Numbered from the stretch's first letter, positions 34,769 through 43,133 are shown. The stretch is 64,000 nt of DNA from Longimicrobium sp. (GCA_036377595.1 DASUYB010000105.1:124001-188000), one strand, 5' to 3'. Numbers and translations are program-made. The notes: generated by a model not told the origin, from the sequence alone.

Positions 34769-35411
34769 TCGCCACAATGCGAAGACGCGCGGGGCACCCC
34801 AGTGCTGGAGCGCCCCGGTGGCGTTCACCTGGTGAGTCTGTCCGTTCGCGGCGCGCACGCAACTCCCTCGCGAATGCGGCAAGCGCATTCGCGAAGGCGT
34901 GCGGACGTCGGTCGGATAATGCGTTCACCTCGCCCACGAGGCGCTTGATTGCCCGCCGCAGACCGCCTTCGTCGACGTAACCCGTCGCGTGGCCAACGTT
35001 GCGCCACGTGCGGGCCGGCTCCTCCAGCAGCCCCACTGCGAGGAGCACGCGCGTCCACGCGAGCAGTCGCCGTGGCGGCGGCAATGCCTCGCGCGTGCAC
35101 CAGCCCGCGAGCGTGCGTTCCCTCACCCCGAAAACCGCTGCCACATCGGTACTCAGGCCACCGTCTGCGGTCACTCCGCGGCCGCCCGGATGAGGCGTCA
35201 TCGCGTTGCCGGAAGCATACCTGGAGAGCTCCTCGAGCCGGCGTTTGAAGGGGCGCGCGTGCGCAGCACGCAAGCGGGCGACGAGCGCTTCCGGAGGAGC
35301 CTCGATCGGCAAGTCCACCAGTTCGCTCACTCCCCACTCCAGCAGGGGGACGGACTTCGACAGCTCCGTGGAAGAGTCGGTGACGCTTGATCTACCGAGT
35401 GCTTTCCTCAT
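34716..35411 (-). CDS. AraC-like DNA-binding protein
   Basis: 231 residues. The middle holds an AraC-type double helix-turn-helix: VAAVFGVRERTLAGW, PPPRRLLAWTRVLLAVGLLE, ARTWRNVGHATGYVDEGGLR and RAIKRLVGE. The N-terminal 80 residues are a short domain without a recognised ligand pocket. Probable transcriptional regulator. Its 3' end overlaps the membrane-protein gene tail-to-tail. On the other strand 35410-35610 is open (66 residues) but unsupported; 35412-35688 otherwise shows nothing. Confidence 0.65.
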   Translation of the reverse strand: MRKALGRSSVTDSSTELSKSVPLLEWGVSELVDLPIEAPPEALVARLRAAHARPFKRRLEELSRYASGNAMTPHPGGRGVTADGGLSTDVAAVFGVRERTLAGWCTREALPPPRRLLAWTRVLLAVGLLEEPARTWRNVGHATGYVDEGGLRRAIKRLVGEVNALSDRRPHAFANALAAFARELRARRERTDSPGERHRGAPALGCPARLRIVATIYAQCRSSKGRSGPYS

Positions 35412-35688
35412 GCGCGAGATGCCGCTGCAGTGGAATGGCCAAGGGCGCTACTCCAGCAGCGGTGGGTCGAACTCCGCGATGGATCCCTCGGTGCGACGCG
35501 ACCGTGACAAGGAATGGCATGGCCGCACATACCTCCGTGGGGCTTATAGTTGGTCCCCAGGGCAGACCATCGAGGGAGCCTACGAGGTGGAGTTTCGGTC
35601 TAAAGGCTAATGGGTAGGCGTCGAGACTGAGTGCCCTGGTACGCACGTCGTCCTGGGTGCGGCCGTTTGCATCTGGCAGAGTCCTGGG

Positions 35689-36780
35689 TCAAAGATTTCC
35701 GCCGGAGAAGTAATCCTCGATTGAGACTCCGTGGGCCGATGCGTTGCCCAACGCATCGTTGACTTGAAAGGAGCAGCAGAAGCACTGCACCTCATAGATG
35801 TACCACCATGCGTCCCCGGTTTCCTCGTCATGATCGCGCTCGACGAACAGCACGAGTGCGTTAACACCGCACACGGGGCACTTCCTCGCTTCGCGGACAT
35901 CATGCTCCCGCTCCAGAACTGAACGAGCGACATTCTCGTACCGCAGTCGATAGCGCTCATTGAACGCTTTGGCGATCGGGTGTGCCCGCATCGGGCTGGC
36001 GTAGGCCGCTCGACCGAGCTCCTTCAAGTAGGCTATTTGCCTGAGGTCATACCGACCTGCTGCGAAGTGCATCTCCACTTCAGAGAGAGGGTCGATGCCG
36101 GAGGCGAGTGGGGCATGGCGCCAGAATCCACCCATCGTACTGTACTGGGGCAATGCGACGACGGCAGAGACGAAGGGAAGGATGTACTCGCCCACGAGCT
36201 GATCCAGGGCCGGGTAAAGCAGAACGAACGTGCCCTCGTGGATCAGGTGATTGCGGAGCCGGGCCAGCTCCCGCAGCGTGTGCTCGTGTCGCGAGGCGAT
36301 CTGCTGCGCTACGCGTGCCGGCGAGTGCGCAACCAGCAGGTCGAGCACGTTGCCAAAGTTGAGCCTATGGACGTTCTTAGCCGGGCGTGAGAGCTGTCCG
36401 GCCGCGATCTCTTCCACCAGAAGATCCTTGCAGGTCAGCTCGGCGAAGTGTTGGAAGTGGAGGAGACACTCCGTGCTGGCGGCGGCATAATCATGGTTAT
36501 GATTGAACTCAATCGTTGGACGTTCCAGCTTGGTGTTATCGAAGAGATGAAGCGAAAGCCGCATTGTTTTGTAGGTCGAAAAATAAGCCTTTACCGCGCT
36601 CTCGAGGGTGAGCAGGGCGACGCTCTTGAGATGACGCTCCTGAGCGCCAGCAGCGAGATCGAAGCCGTCATTCGTCAAATTCCGCAGGGTAACCATCGGT
36701 TCGCTTTGGTTCCAGTGTGAACTGTCGTGGGCAGAATCTCCCAGTGGCTTCGTAAAGAAGTTCCGAGCCGGAATATACAC
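35689..36780 (-). CDS. HEPN-like protein with C-terminal zinc ribbon
   Basis: 363 residues (a shorter start at 36696 is possible). Residues 170-182 read LARLRNHLIHEG, an R-x4-H motif (R176, H181) in a long helical region, as in HEPN/Abi-type proteins. The C-terminus has a cysteine set CPVCGVNALVLF ... CFCCSF that looks like a zinc ribbon. HEPN proteins with such ribbons occur as RNA-targeting toxins or helper subunits in defence islands. The gene is clearly AT-richer than the chromosomal part, and its neighbours are relics and a SIR2 module. Confidence 0.55.
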   Translation of the reverse strand: MYIPARNFFTKPLGDSAHDSSHWNQSEPMVTLRNLTNDGFDLAAGAQERHLKSVALLTLESAVKAYFSTYKTMRLSLHLFDNTKLERPTIEFNHNHDYAAASTECLLHFQHFAELTCKDLLVEEIAAGQLSRPAKNVHRLNFGNVLDLLVAHSPARVAQQIASRHEHTLRELARLRNHLIHEGTFVLLYPALDQLVGEYILPFVSAVVALPQYSTMGGFWRHAPLASGIDPLSEVEMHFAAGRYDLRQIAYLKELGRAAYASPMRAHPIAKAFNERYRLRYENVARSVLEREHDVREARKCPVCGVNALVLFVERDHDEETGDAWWYIYEVQCFCCSFQVNDALGNASAHGVSIEDYFSGGNL

Positions 36781-36802
36781 TCCATCTCGCGCACCAACCT
36801 TC

Positions 36803-37173
36803 TCAACCCGGCGACCACGTCGTCCGCATACGCTGGGTGAGCGGCATCATCAGCTCAGCATCACGCGGCAGAGCCTCTTCGAGCTGCTCCACTGCGCGGA
36901 GGATCGCTCCACGCGCGCTCCCCTCGCCGAGTGGCCCGCGCGACGTATGCTTCGCTCCCGTTCCTTCCGGGTATGACTCAGGAGGTACGGCGGAGCGGAC
37001 TCGGTTGGACTCACCCACCCCCATTGACTCTTCCACCAAGTCGCGGCTTAACACAGCACGAAGCACCCGGCCAATCCGCCGGGACCTCGCCAGTCTGGCG
37101 CACCAGGTAGCGCAGCACTTCCTCTTGGGCAGCGCTCAGGCCCACGCCTGTCGGGAGCTGCCGCGATGCTCTT
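36803..37173 (-). pseudogene. Frameshifted copy of the 31073 winged-helix gene
   Basis: Read leftward, AAQEEVLRYLVRQTG matches the second repeat start of the 31073 gene (SQEEVLRYLVRQTG); after a frameshift MLRAVLSRDLVEESMGV matches VLRALLTRGLVEESRGW, and GAILRAVEQLEEALPRDAEL matches EAILRATEELERALPRGAEL. The first repeat and the linker are lost. It lies directly before the TPR/SIR2 pair. Confidence 0.7.
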
Positions 37174-37230
37174 GATGCAACCGTCTAGGCGATGCAATCT
37201 GCGCCGACTGGCCGCGCTCGACCAGACCAC

Positions 37231-38448
37231 ATGGCTCGGCGATTACTCCTGCTCGGTGATGTCGCGATTGTCCAACGGGGAGGCATCAAACAGCCGGTCT
37301 TTTTCGTCGGTGGAGCAACGTGGATCCTGGACCTTGACGCGCCCCTCCTGCCGGGCCCATTCCTCAAGCGTGGAGCTTTTTCGGGACACTCCTCGCGGGA
37401 GCGGGATGTGAGCTCGCTGGAGCAGTTCGCGGTAGACTCGAGCGCATCGAGGTACCGAGAGACGCTCGGAACACTCGGTTCCGAAGTGGGGGGTGGGGCG
37501 GGGCCGCCGCTTCCCCATTTTGCCGAGGCTCTCGCCCACATCGCGGAGGGGTATCGTCGGATCGGCGATATTCCGCGGGCGCTTCGTCTGTTCGGGACCT
37601 CCTTCTCCCTGTGGCGCCGTCTCGGACAGCGCAGCCGAATGTGCTGGTGCCTCTGGGGACTCGGCAGCACCCTCCGGGTAGTCGGCCGCTACCCTGAAAG
37701 CACGTACTGGCTGCGGCAGGCGTTCGACATCGCGCGTTCCTCGGGCGAGAGGCGGTGCGCGTTGTGGTCGGCCGCGGAGATTGCCGAGGTCGATCGCATC
37801 GTCGGGAATCGCCGCCGGGCGCTCGCTGCCCATTTTGACTTGATGGACGAGTTCTGCAAACTCGGCGACGAGCGCGGGGTCGCATGGGCCTATTCAGGAA
37901 TCGCGCAGATTTACCGAATGGAGGGAGAATTTGCCCGGGCGGCGCAGATGTTCTGGCGTGCTGAAATTCAGAGTGTCCTGATGGGGGATCCGGTGGGGGT
38001 TGCCTGGGCGCACCGAGGCCAATCGGAAGTCGCCAAAGAACGCCACGACCTCACCACCGCAGAGGGGATGGCGGCACGAGCGATCCAAGGATTCGAGTCG
38101 AAAGGCTACCCCACAGGGGTGGCATACGCGAAGAAGACGCTCGCGGAGATCCAGCTCGCGAGAGGGGACCTGATCTCCTCTCACGCGACGATCCGCTCCG
38201 CGATCGCAGACTTCAAGCAGGCAGGTGAAACTCGCGGCTATGCGCTCGCGCTCAAGACACTCGGTGACGTGCACCGAGAGAGTGAGGAGTTCTCGGAGGC
38301 GCTGCTTCAGTACCGAACAGCTCGGAGCCTGATCGGCGAAATGCGGTTGCGCCTGTCCACGAGCTTTGATCCGACGGCATCCTGGGTCGCCCTGCGCCGG
38401 CGGTTTGAGAAACGGCGCTTCTTTCACGGTGGGAGGAGGCCGGGTTGA
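37231..38448 (+). CDS. TPR-repeat partner of the SIR2 effector
   Basis: 405 residues from the ATG at 37231. From about residue 95 onward TPR hairpins follow one another (HFAELAHIAEGY-like text RRIGDIPRALRLFGTSFSLW; GVAWAYSGIAQIYRMEGEFA; GVAYAKKTLAEIQLARGDLI; GYALALKTLGDVHRESEEFS). The first 90 residues are unique. The stop overlaps the TTG start of the SIR2 gene (TTGA), so both are made together. A TPR protein coupled to a SIR2-TPR enzyme suggests a sensor or regulator for the effector, possibly a toxin-antitoxin-like relation. Confidence 0.7.
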   Translation: MARRLLLLGDVAIVQRGGIKQPVFFVGGATWILDLDAPLLPGPFLKRGAFSGHSSRERDVSSLEQFAVDSSASRYRETLGTLGSEVGGGAGPPLPHFAEALAHIAEGYRRIGDIPRALRLFGTSFSLWRRLGQRSRMCWCLWGLGSTLRVVGRYPESTYWLRQAFDIARSSGERRCALWSAAEIAEVDRIVGNRRRALAAHFDLMDEFCKLGDERGVAWAYSGIAQIYRMEGEFARAAQMFWRAEIQSVLMGDPVGVAWAHRGQSEVAKERHDLTTAEGMAARAIQGFESKGYPTGVAYAKKTLAEIQLARGDLISSHATIRSAIADFKQAGETRGYALALKTLGDVHRESEEFSEALLQYRTARSLIGEMRLRLSTSFDPTASWVALRRRFEKRRFFHGGRRPG

Positions 38449-40625
38449 TCGCGACTTTGTTCGGCGACCCTTCCCGTCCAAAGACATTCCTCGTGGGCGC
38501 TGGCATCTCGCGGGATGCTCCCGCCTCCCTTCCAACTGGGGCCGAGTTCTCGGCAGCGATCCTTGATGCCGTCGTCGCCGGAGATTCGTTCCTCGCGGCG
38601 GCCGTGGCTCCGCTGATGACAAAGCTGTGGGCGGGTGCGCTGGGTTGCCGCCTAGAGGTTTTGCTGGAGATCGCCAGGGACGGCCTCGGAGATGCCGTCG
38701 TGGGAATTACGGAATGCCTGCTGGGGGGCTCCCCCAACCAGTACCATTTCGAGCTCGCCGCGGCGCTGAACGCCGGTCACACAGTAGTGACTGTGAACTT
38801 CGACATGCTGATCGAAGCGGCGTACGAGGCGCTCTATGGCCCGCATGGCCTTCCAGTGGTCGCATCCACCGCGCATGGATGCGCATCGCTACTGCGGACT
38901 TGGCCTCCGCGAACCGGCTTGCTCTTCAAGATCCACGGGTCGCTGCGCGACACCCGGGGGAGGCGCGCGTGGGGCTCCATCCAGGCGACGCTTGCCTCAA
39001 TGAGCAACGGGCTTCCGGGCCCCAAGAAGAACCTGCTGCGAAAGGTACTACGCGATCACGACGTTGTGATCATGGGGTACAGCGGGATGGACGACTTCGA
39101 CATCACGCCGTGTCTTCGCTCCGACCTGCCGCACGCCCGGGTCCTCTGGATCCACCACGAGGCAACCCGAATGCGCCTCCGTTCCTCGACAGCCCTCGCA
39201 CGAGCCACCGCTTCCGCGTACCCGAGCACCACGATGGTCGCCCGGGTGCCGGAGGGACTGCTCGCGACCGGCAGAACGCGCGCCGTCGTGGGACGCATCC
39301 CCTTCTATCCGCGGGTCCCTACTGGACGCGGAACACACGGAGTTACGGTAGACTGGAAGCGCAAAATGGTACGGGCGATCGCCTCGTTTTCTCTCTCGCG
39401 CTATCAACGGCTGCGCTACGTCGCGAAGCTTCTGCAGCACAACGGACTGCTCGCCGAGGCCGAAGCGTGCTTCCTGGAGATCCTTCGTTCGGTTTCGGGG
39501 TTCGACCGCGCGACCACCCTCGACGACCTCGCACAGTGCAAGTACCTGCAGCGAGCGTTCGCCGAGGACCTTCGGCTCCGCGCTGAGGCGCGACGAAAAG
39601 CTCGCGCCGACCACAGCCGGAGCGCCGCCGTCTTGGTCGGGGGTACGTGGCTAGGTTCCGGCGAAAGCTACCGGAATATCGCGAATTACCGCTCCGCCCG
39701 TGCCGCGTTCGAACGGGCACTGGCGTGTCTTCCCCCTGATGGCGAGTTCACCAAGCGAGGGTATGCGCTCTCCGGCATCGCCGGCATCGACCGCATGAGG
39801 AGCCGGTTCCCGGAAGCCTACGATTCGTACCAGGCGGCGATCGCCTGCTTCAAGCGGAGCAGGCACTTGGCCGGAGCGCTCTACGCGGAATGGGGAATCG
39901 CCGAGGTGCAGAAGTACTGGGGAAACCTGGACCGTGCGATGCGCCACCATGAATCGGTGCACCGGTCTGCCGAAGCCATGGGGCATCGGACGCTCACCGG
40001 CGGGGCATTGTGGGGACGCGCGGAACTGCACCGCATACGCGCAGAGTTCGGAGAGGCTGCGAGCCTTTACGAAGAGGCGCTGGACCGGTTCCCGCCTGGC
40101 GATCTCGCGGGTTGCTCCTGGGTCAAGGAAGGCATCGCGCAGGTCAAGGCCGCGACGGGTAAGTCACCTATTCGGGAACTTACCGAGGCGGAGTCCGGCT
40201 TCGTGCATCTTAGAGCGACACTCGGGTTCCATGCGGTCCTCCTCGATCGGACGCTATTCCTTCTTCAGGAAGGTCGGCCGGCCGACGCCCGCGCGGAGCT
40301 CGGACGTGCCCGGGTGAACGAGCTGCCCCCCAGGGACCGGGCGAACTACTATGTCGTCGCCGGCCAGGCATACGGGATTCCCAGGGGTGAAGCGATGCTC
40401 CGGAAAGCCGAGAGGATTTACCGAAGGCTGGAAATGCACCACGCACAGGTCGGCGTGGGCATACTCCTCCTCGAGTCCCGTGGCGTGCTGTCGACCCACG
40501 ACGGAAACTTCGCCGCTGTGCGCCGCTTGGCGCGGGCGCACGACTACTCCGTAGAGCTACGTGCCCTATCCGCGCTCGCGCTCTCGGGCGGTGGGAAGTC
40601 GGGGTACAGGTTTCCTCTCTACTGA
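38445..40625 (+). CDS. SIR2-TPR protein, probable NAD-depleting defence effector
   Basis: 726 residues from a TTG at 38445. The N-terminal 250 residues are a SIR2-type NAD-binding domain: FLVGAGISRDAP (G18-S22), VVTVNFDMLIE (N118, D120), LFKIHGSLRD with the likely catalytic H164, and VIMGYSGMDDFDI. This is the prokaryotic defence sirtuin group (ThsA, DSR, SIR2-APAZ), which destroys NAD after phage sensing. From about residue 300 TPR hairpins fill the rest (LLQHNGLLAEAEACFLEIL; NYRSARAAFERALACLPPDG; RMRSRFPEAYDSYQAAIACF; YWGNLDRAMRHHESVHRSA). No membrane segment. The pairing with an upstream TPR gene does not match a system I can name. Confidence 0.8.
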   Translation: MIATLFGDPSRPKTFLVGAGISRDAPASLPTGAEFSAAILDAVVAGDSFLAAAVAPLMTKLWAGALGCRLEVLLEIARDGLGDAVVGITECLLGGSPNQYHFELAAALNAGHTVVTVNFDMLIEAAYEALYGPHGLPVVASTAHGCASLLRTWPPRTGLLFKIHGSLRDTRGRRAWGSIQATLASMSNGLPGPKKNLLRKVLRDHDVVIMGYSGMDDFDITPCLRSDLPHARVLWIHHEATRMRLRSSTALARATASAYPSTTMVARVPEGLLATGRTRAVVGRIPFYPRVPTGRGTHGVTVDWKRKMVRAIASFSLSRYQRLRYVAKLLQHNGLLAEAEACFLEILRSVSGFDRATTLDDLAQCKYLQRAFAEDLRLRAEARRKARADHSRSAAVLVGGTWLGSGESYRNIANYRSARAAFERALACLPPDGEFTKRGYALSGIAGIDRMRSRFPEAYDSYQAAIACFKRSRHLAGALYAEWGIAEVQKYWGNLDRAMRHHESVHRSAEAMGHRTLTGGALWGRAELHRIRAEFGEAASLYEEALDRFPPGDLAGCSWVKEGIAQVKAATGKSPIRELTEAESGFVHLRATLGFHAVLLDRTLFLLQEGRPADARAELGRARVNELPPRDRANYYVVAGQAYGIPRGEAMLRKAERIYRRLEMHHAQVGVGILLLESRGVLSTHDGNFAAVRRLARAHDYSVELRALSALALSGGGKSGYRFPLY

Positions 40626-40737
40626 CGGACTGAAGGAACGGCGCTGCCCCGCACCGGTGGCGCCACGTCAGTAGAACAAATGTGCTCGGCGCGCGCTCCA
40701 CGACTTGACGGGGGGCGCCGCTACCCGCGAGAGGACG

Positions 40738-41271
40738 ATGGCAGGACACAAGACGAAGCGTCTCACGGCGGAGAATTGGCTTGAGCCGGATCCCGTCTCC
40801 ACGCTTTTAGCGGTGGTGGACCGAAGGGACGGCTCCGTTCGTCCATTAGCCCCAGAGGACTATGTCCAGCCTGCGCTCCAACCACAGCTGACGTCGATGG
40901 TGCCGGAAGATGTCCACGATCTTTTCGAAGTAGCCAGAGGCGCGCTGGCTTACGGGTACTACTTTTACCCGCTCCTCACTATAGCGGCAGACCAGTGCGT
41001 CCGGGTGGCTGAGGCCGCCGCCAAGCTCAAGGCAGAAGATCTAGGCTGTCCGAAACGGATCTCGACCTTCAACGACCAGATCGACTGGCTGGTGAGCGCG
41101 GGTGCCATTTCCACGCGTGATCAGGAGTACTGGCACGGGCTGCGGTACTTACGAAACGAGAGCTCGCATCCGCGGTGCCAGCACATCTTCACGCCGGGTA
41201 TCGCGTTCAACACGTTTCATCATGTTGCCGATCTCGTGAACGGCCTGTTCGGCACCGCCCCTTCGGGATAA
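40738..41271 (+). CDS. HEPN-like (DUF4145-type) protein
   Basis: 177 residues, ATG at 40738 with GAGAGGA upstream. Mostly helical. GLRYLRNESSHPRC carries R139-x4-H144, the RNxxxH form of the HEPN motif (more exactly RNESSH), and the region FEVARGALAYGYYFYPLLTI resembles DUF4145-like HEPN proteins. It follows the SIR2 gene by 112 bases on the same strand and could be a third member of that module or an independent toxin. Confidence 0.55.
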   Translation: MAGHKTKRLTAENWLEPDPVSTLLAVVDRRDGSVRPLAPEDYVQPALQPQLTSMVPEDVHDLFEVARGALAYGYYFYPLLTIAADQCVRVAEAAAKLKAEDLGCPKRISTFNDQIDWLVSAGAISTRDQEYWHGLRYLRNESSHPRCQHIFTPGIAFNTFHHVADLVNGLFGTAPSG

Positions 41272-41307
41272 GCGACCGCACAGGTTGCTAGAGAGAACAA
41301 GAGCCAT

Positions 41308-41484
41308 GGACACCAACGGCCTCGCTGGCTTGATCGCGAGCGATGCGGGGATTCCCGATCTCGAACCGAGGATTACGCAGTCTTGCTTCTACCAGACCTC
41401 GACTACGACGCGCAGCTCGTCGCGATAAAGGAGCTGCTCGCGGGCCAAGCCGAGGCAGCGAAAGGGCGGCTTGATGCCGCGTGA
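41308..41484 (+). pseudogene. Third copy of the HEPN gene start (frameshifted)
   Basis: MDTNGLAGLIASDAGIPDLE matches the start of the 13454 gene (MDPDNLADLIARDAGLGIPE) minus two codons. A one-base loss in CCGAG-GATTACGC shifts the frame, after which LLLPDLDYDAQLVAIKELLA continues the match to a stop at 41482-41484. Dead fragment of about 175 bases. Confidence 0.8.
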
Positions 41485-41550
41485 GCGGGCTCAGCGGATG
41501 AGACTGGCCGAGGCCGCTGGGTTGTCACCCTCCTCCCGGTATCGCATTCA

Positions 41551-42387
41551 GTGCGACACCATCGCTTGCACCGGCTGGCCGAGGAAATCGAGATGGCGGA
41601 ATTTTCTTCCGTTTGGAGTTATTGGAAGTTTGCCCATGCCGTGCGGCGGGAGTGGAGGTTCACGCGGAATGCTGAGCAGACGGCCTTCCTCGAAGCCGTG
41701 CTTGCCACCAGCGAACGGCGGCGGGAAGTTCTGCCTGCAGGCAGTCTGGTCTTTCGCGCGCAGCTCGGCTGCGAGTGGCCTGCCGACGCCGAGGAGGAAG
41801 CCGAAGACCCCGGCCCACGCCCATTTCCGCCGGCGCGCATGAAGCCCCTCAGCGACCGCGCTTCGGAAGGTAGAGTCAATCCGCGAGGCATCCCCTGCCT
41901 CTACACCGCTACGCATGCCGAGACCGCGGCCGCCGAGGTTCGGCCGTGGATCGGAGCCTACGTTTCGGTTGCGCAGATGAAGATCGTTCGCGACATCACC
42001 GTGGTAAACTGTACATCGGACGACAAGCGGAACATGATCTATCTCAAGGAGCCATCACCCGCAGAGCGTGAGATTGCGGTGTGGAGGGACATAGACCGCG
42101 CGTTCGCCCAGCCCGTCGATCGGGACGACCAACTCGCCGAGTATGTCCCGACCCAGGTGATTGCCGAGATGTTCCGAGGCCAAGGACTGGATGGTGTTGC
42201 CTATCGAAGCTCGTTGGGGGACGGTCACAATATCGCCTTGTTTGATCTGGACGCTGCCGTCGTAATCAACTACACGGTCCACGAGGTTCGTGAGATCCGT
42301 TTCGACGTGCCGGAGGTTGCGAATCGTCGATATGTTAGGGAGCACTATCCGCAACTCACCCAGAATGGTGATAGCGCGGACCTCTGA
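41551..42387 (+). CDS. RES-domain toxin-like protein
   Basis: 278 residues from a GTG at 41551 (alternative ATG 41593). The RES core is clear: GRVNPRGIPCLYTATHAETA followed by AAEVRPW, with the conserved arginine, tyrosine and glutamate. RES proteins use NAD, either degrading it or ADP-ribosylating a target, and are usually toxins beside an Xre antitoxin. No antitoxin gene is present next to it; the DNA just upstream is the HEPN relic. The N-terminal FSSVWSYWKFAHAVRREWRF and LVFRAQLG are typical of the longer RES subgroup, so the gene looks full length. It is the last gene before the transposon end. Confidence 0.8.
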   Translation: MRHHRLHRLAEEIEMAEFSSVWSYWKFAHAVRREWRFTRNAEQTAFLEAVLATSERRREVLPAGSLVFRAQLGCEWPADAEEEAEDPGPRPFPPARMKPLSDRASEGRVNPRGIPCLYTATHAETAAAEVRPWIGAYVSVAQMKIVRDITVVNCTSDDKRNMIYLKEPSPAEREIAVWRDIDRAFAQPVDRDDQLAEYVPTQVIAEMFRGQGLDGVAYRSSLGDGHNIALFDLDAAVVINYTVHEVREIRFDVPEVANRRYVREHYPQLTQNGDSADL

Positions 42388-42497
42388 TGAGTCCGTGCCG
42401 TGGTGTCTCGCGAGGACGAAGAAGAGGACTCCTGCTGCCCGTGCGGCGATCCCAGTCCAGCGAAGACAAGCACGCCGGCGACTCGCGGGTTACCGCG

Positions 42498-42648
42498 AGG
42501 TACCAACTAATTTCGGATGGCCAGAACAGAACGGGAGGTTGAGTGTCGATTCAGTTACCAACTTTCAGGTCCGTTGACGCCACGTGGCTCCGCCGTAAGT
42601 TGTTGATAAACCAGGGGAGCTAGTTACCAACTTTATTTCCCTGGCACA
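42498..42648. mobile_element. Left end of the Tn7-like transposon with three TnsB-type sites
   Basis: Read on the minus strand from 42648 inward: TGT, eight bases, AATAAAGT, four bases, AACT. Tn7 ends have the same TGT-N8-AATAAAGT-N4-AACT spacing. The core AAGTTGGTAACT occurs at 42622-42634 and 42553-42565, and a diverged copy (TTAGTTGGTACC) at about 42498-42513. Three spaced sites over about 150 bp is the layout of the Tn7 left end. A 5-bp target duplication would be CCACG at 42649-42653. Confidence 0.75.
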
Positions 42649-42836
42649 CCACGGTGGCCTTGGGTGGAAGACTGGCGATCCCATGAACGGACGATCCGAT
42701 GATCCACCGAGGCTCGATCCCGCCCCTGCGCAACCGCCGCGTCGTTACGCGTCATCCCTGAGTGGTATCCGGCCGTGTGCTCCCGCATGGGAGCGCGCGG
42801 CCGTTCTCGTTCCACGCGACCACCGGAGGAGGCCCC

Positions 42837-43133
42837 ATGCGAAAACTGACGCTGGACTGCGACGCGCTGCGGGTGGACTCGTTCGAAACCTCGCCCGAGA
42901 GGGCGCACAAGACCGGGACGGTACGCGGCCACGCGGAGGCGGGCATCTTCTGGACGGTGGTGCGGGAGATCACGAAGACGCAGGTGAGCGTACAAGGCTA
43001 CAACTCGTGCGACCCGGACGTGTTCACCTGCGGCGACACCTGCGGTGATCGCTGCCACACGCTCCCCGCCACGTGCATGACGTGCACGCTGGACGTCTGC
43101 TGCCCTCAGCAGACGGGTGACGGCGGGCTCTGA
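42837..43133 (+). CDS. RiPP-like precursor peptide (pinensin-type leader), copy 1
   Basis: 98 residues with GGAGGAGG just upstream. The leader RKLTLDCDALRVDSFET matches the 'LxxxxLRVESFET' leader of pinensin-like lanthipeptide precursors common in Bacteroidota and Gemmatimonadota. The C-terminal half is cysteine- and threonine-rich (SCDPDVFTCGDTCGDRC, CMTCTLDVCC), suited to thioether or disulfide crosslinks. No modifying enzyme is encoded in this window. It is the first gene right of the transposon end. Confidence 0.7.
   Translation: MRKLTLDCDALRVDSFETSPERAHKTGTVRGHAEAGIFWTVVREITKTQVSVQGYNSCDPDVFTCGDTCGDRCHTLPATCMTCTLDVCCPQQTGDGGL

Larger units (their letters stand above)
1..42648 (+). mobile_element. 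Large Tn7-like transposon carrying defence and envelope genes (left boundary of window is internal)
   Basis: Intact tnsB, tnsC and tnsD plus the tnsA tail at one side and a Tn7-type end at 42648 at the other define an element of at least 42.6 kb. The interior mixes genes of different base composition with several relics, while coding right of 42.7 kb is uniformly GC3-rich. The R end and the first part of tnsA are outside the window. That everything between is one element, and not several nested ones, is inferred. Confidence 0.65.

Noticed and set aside
35410-35610. 66-residue ORF divergent from the AraC-like gene
   Set aside because: Starts within the AraC-like start codon, no ribosome site, no recognisable domain; left unannotated.
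41471-41842. ORF of 123 residues overlapping the RES gene, as a possible antitoxin
   Set aside because: Out-of-frame shadow of the RES gene with no helix-turn-helix.
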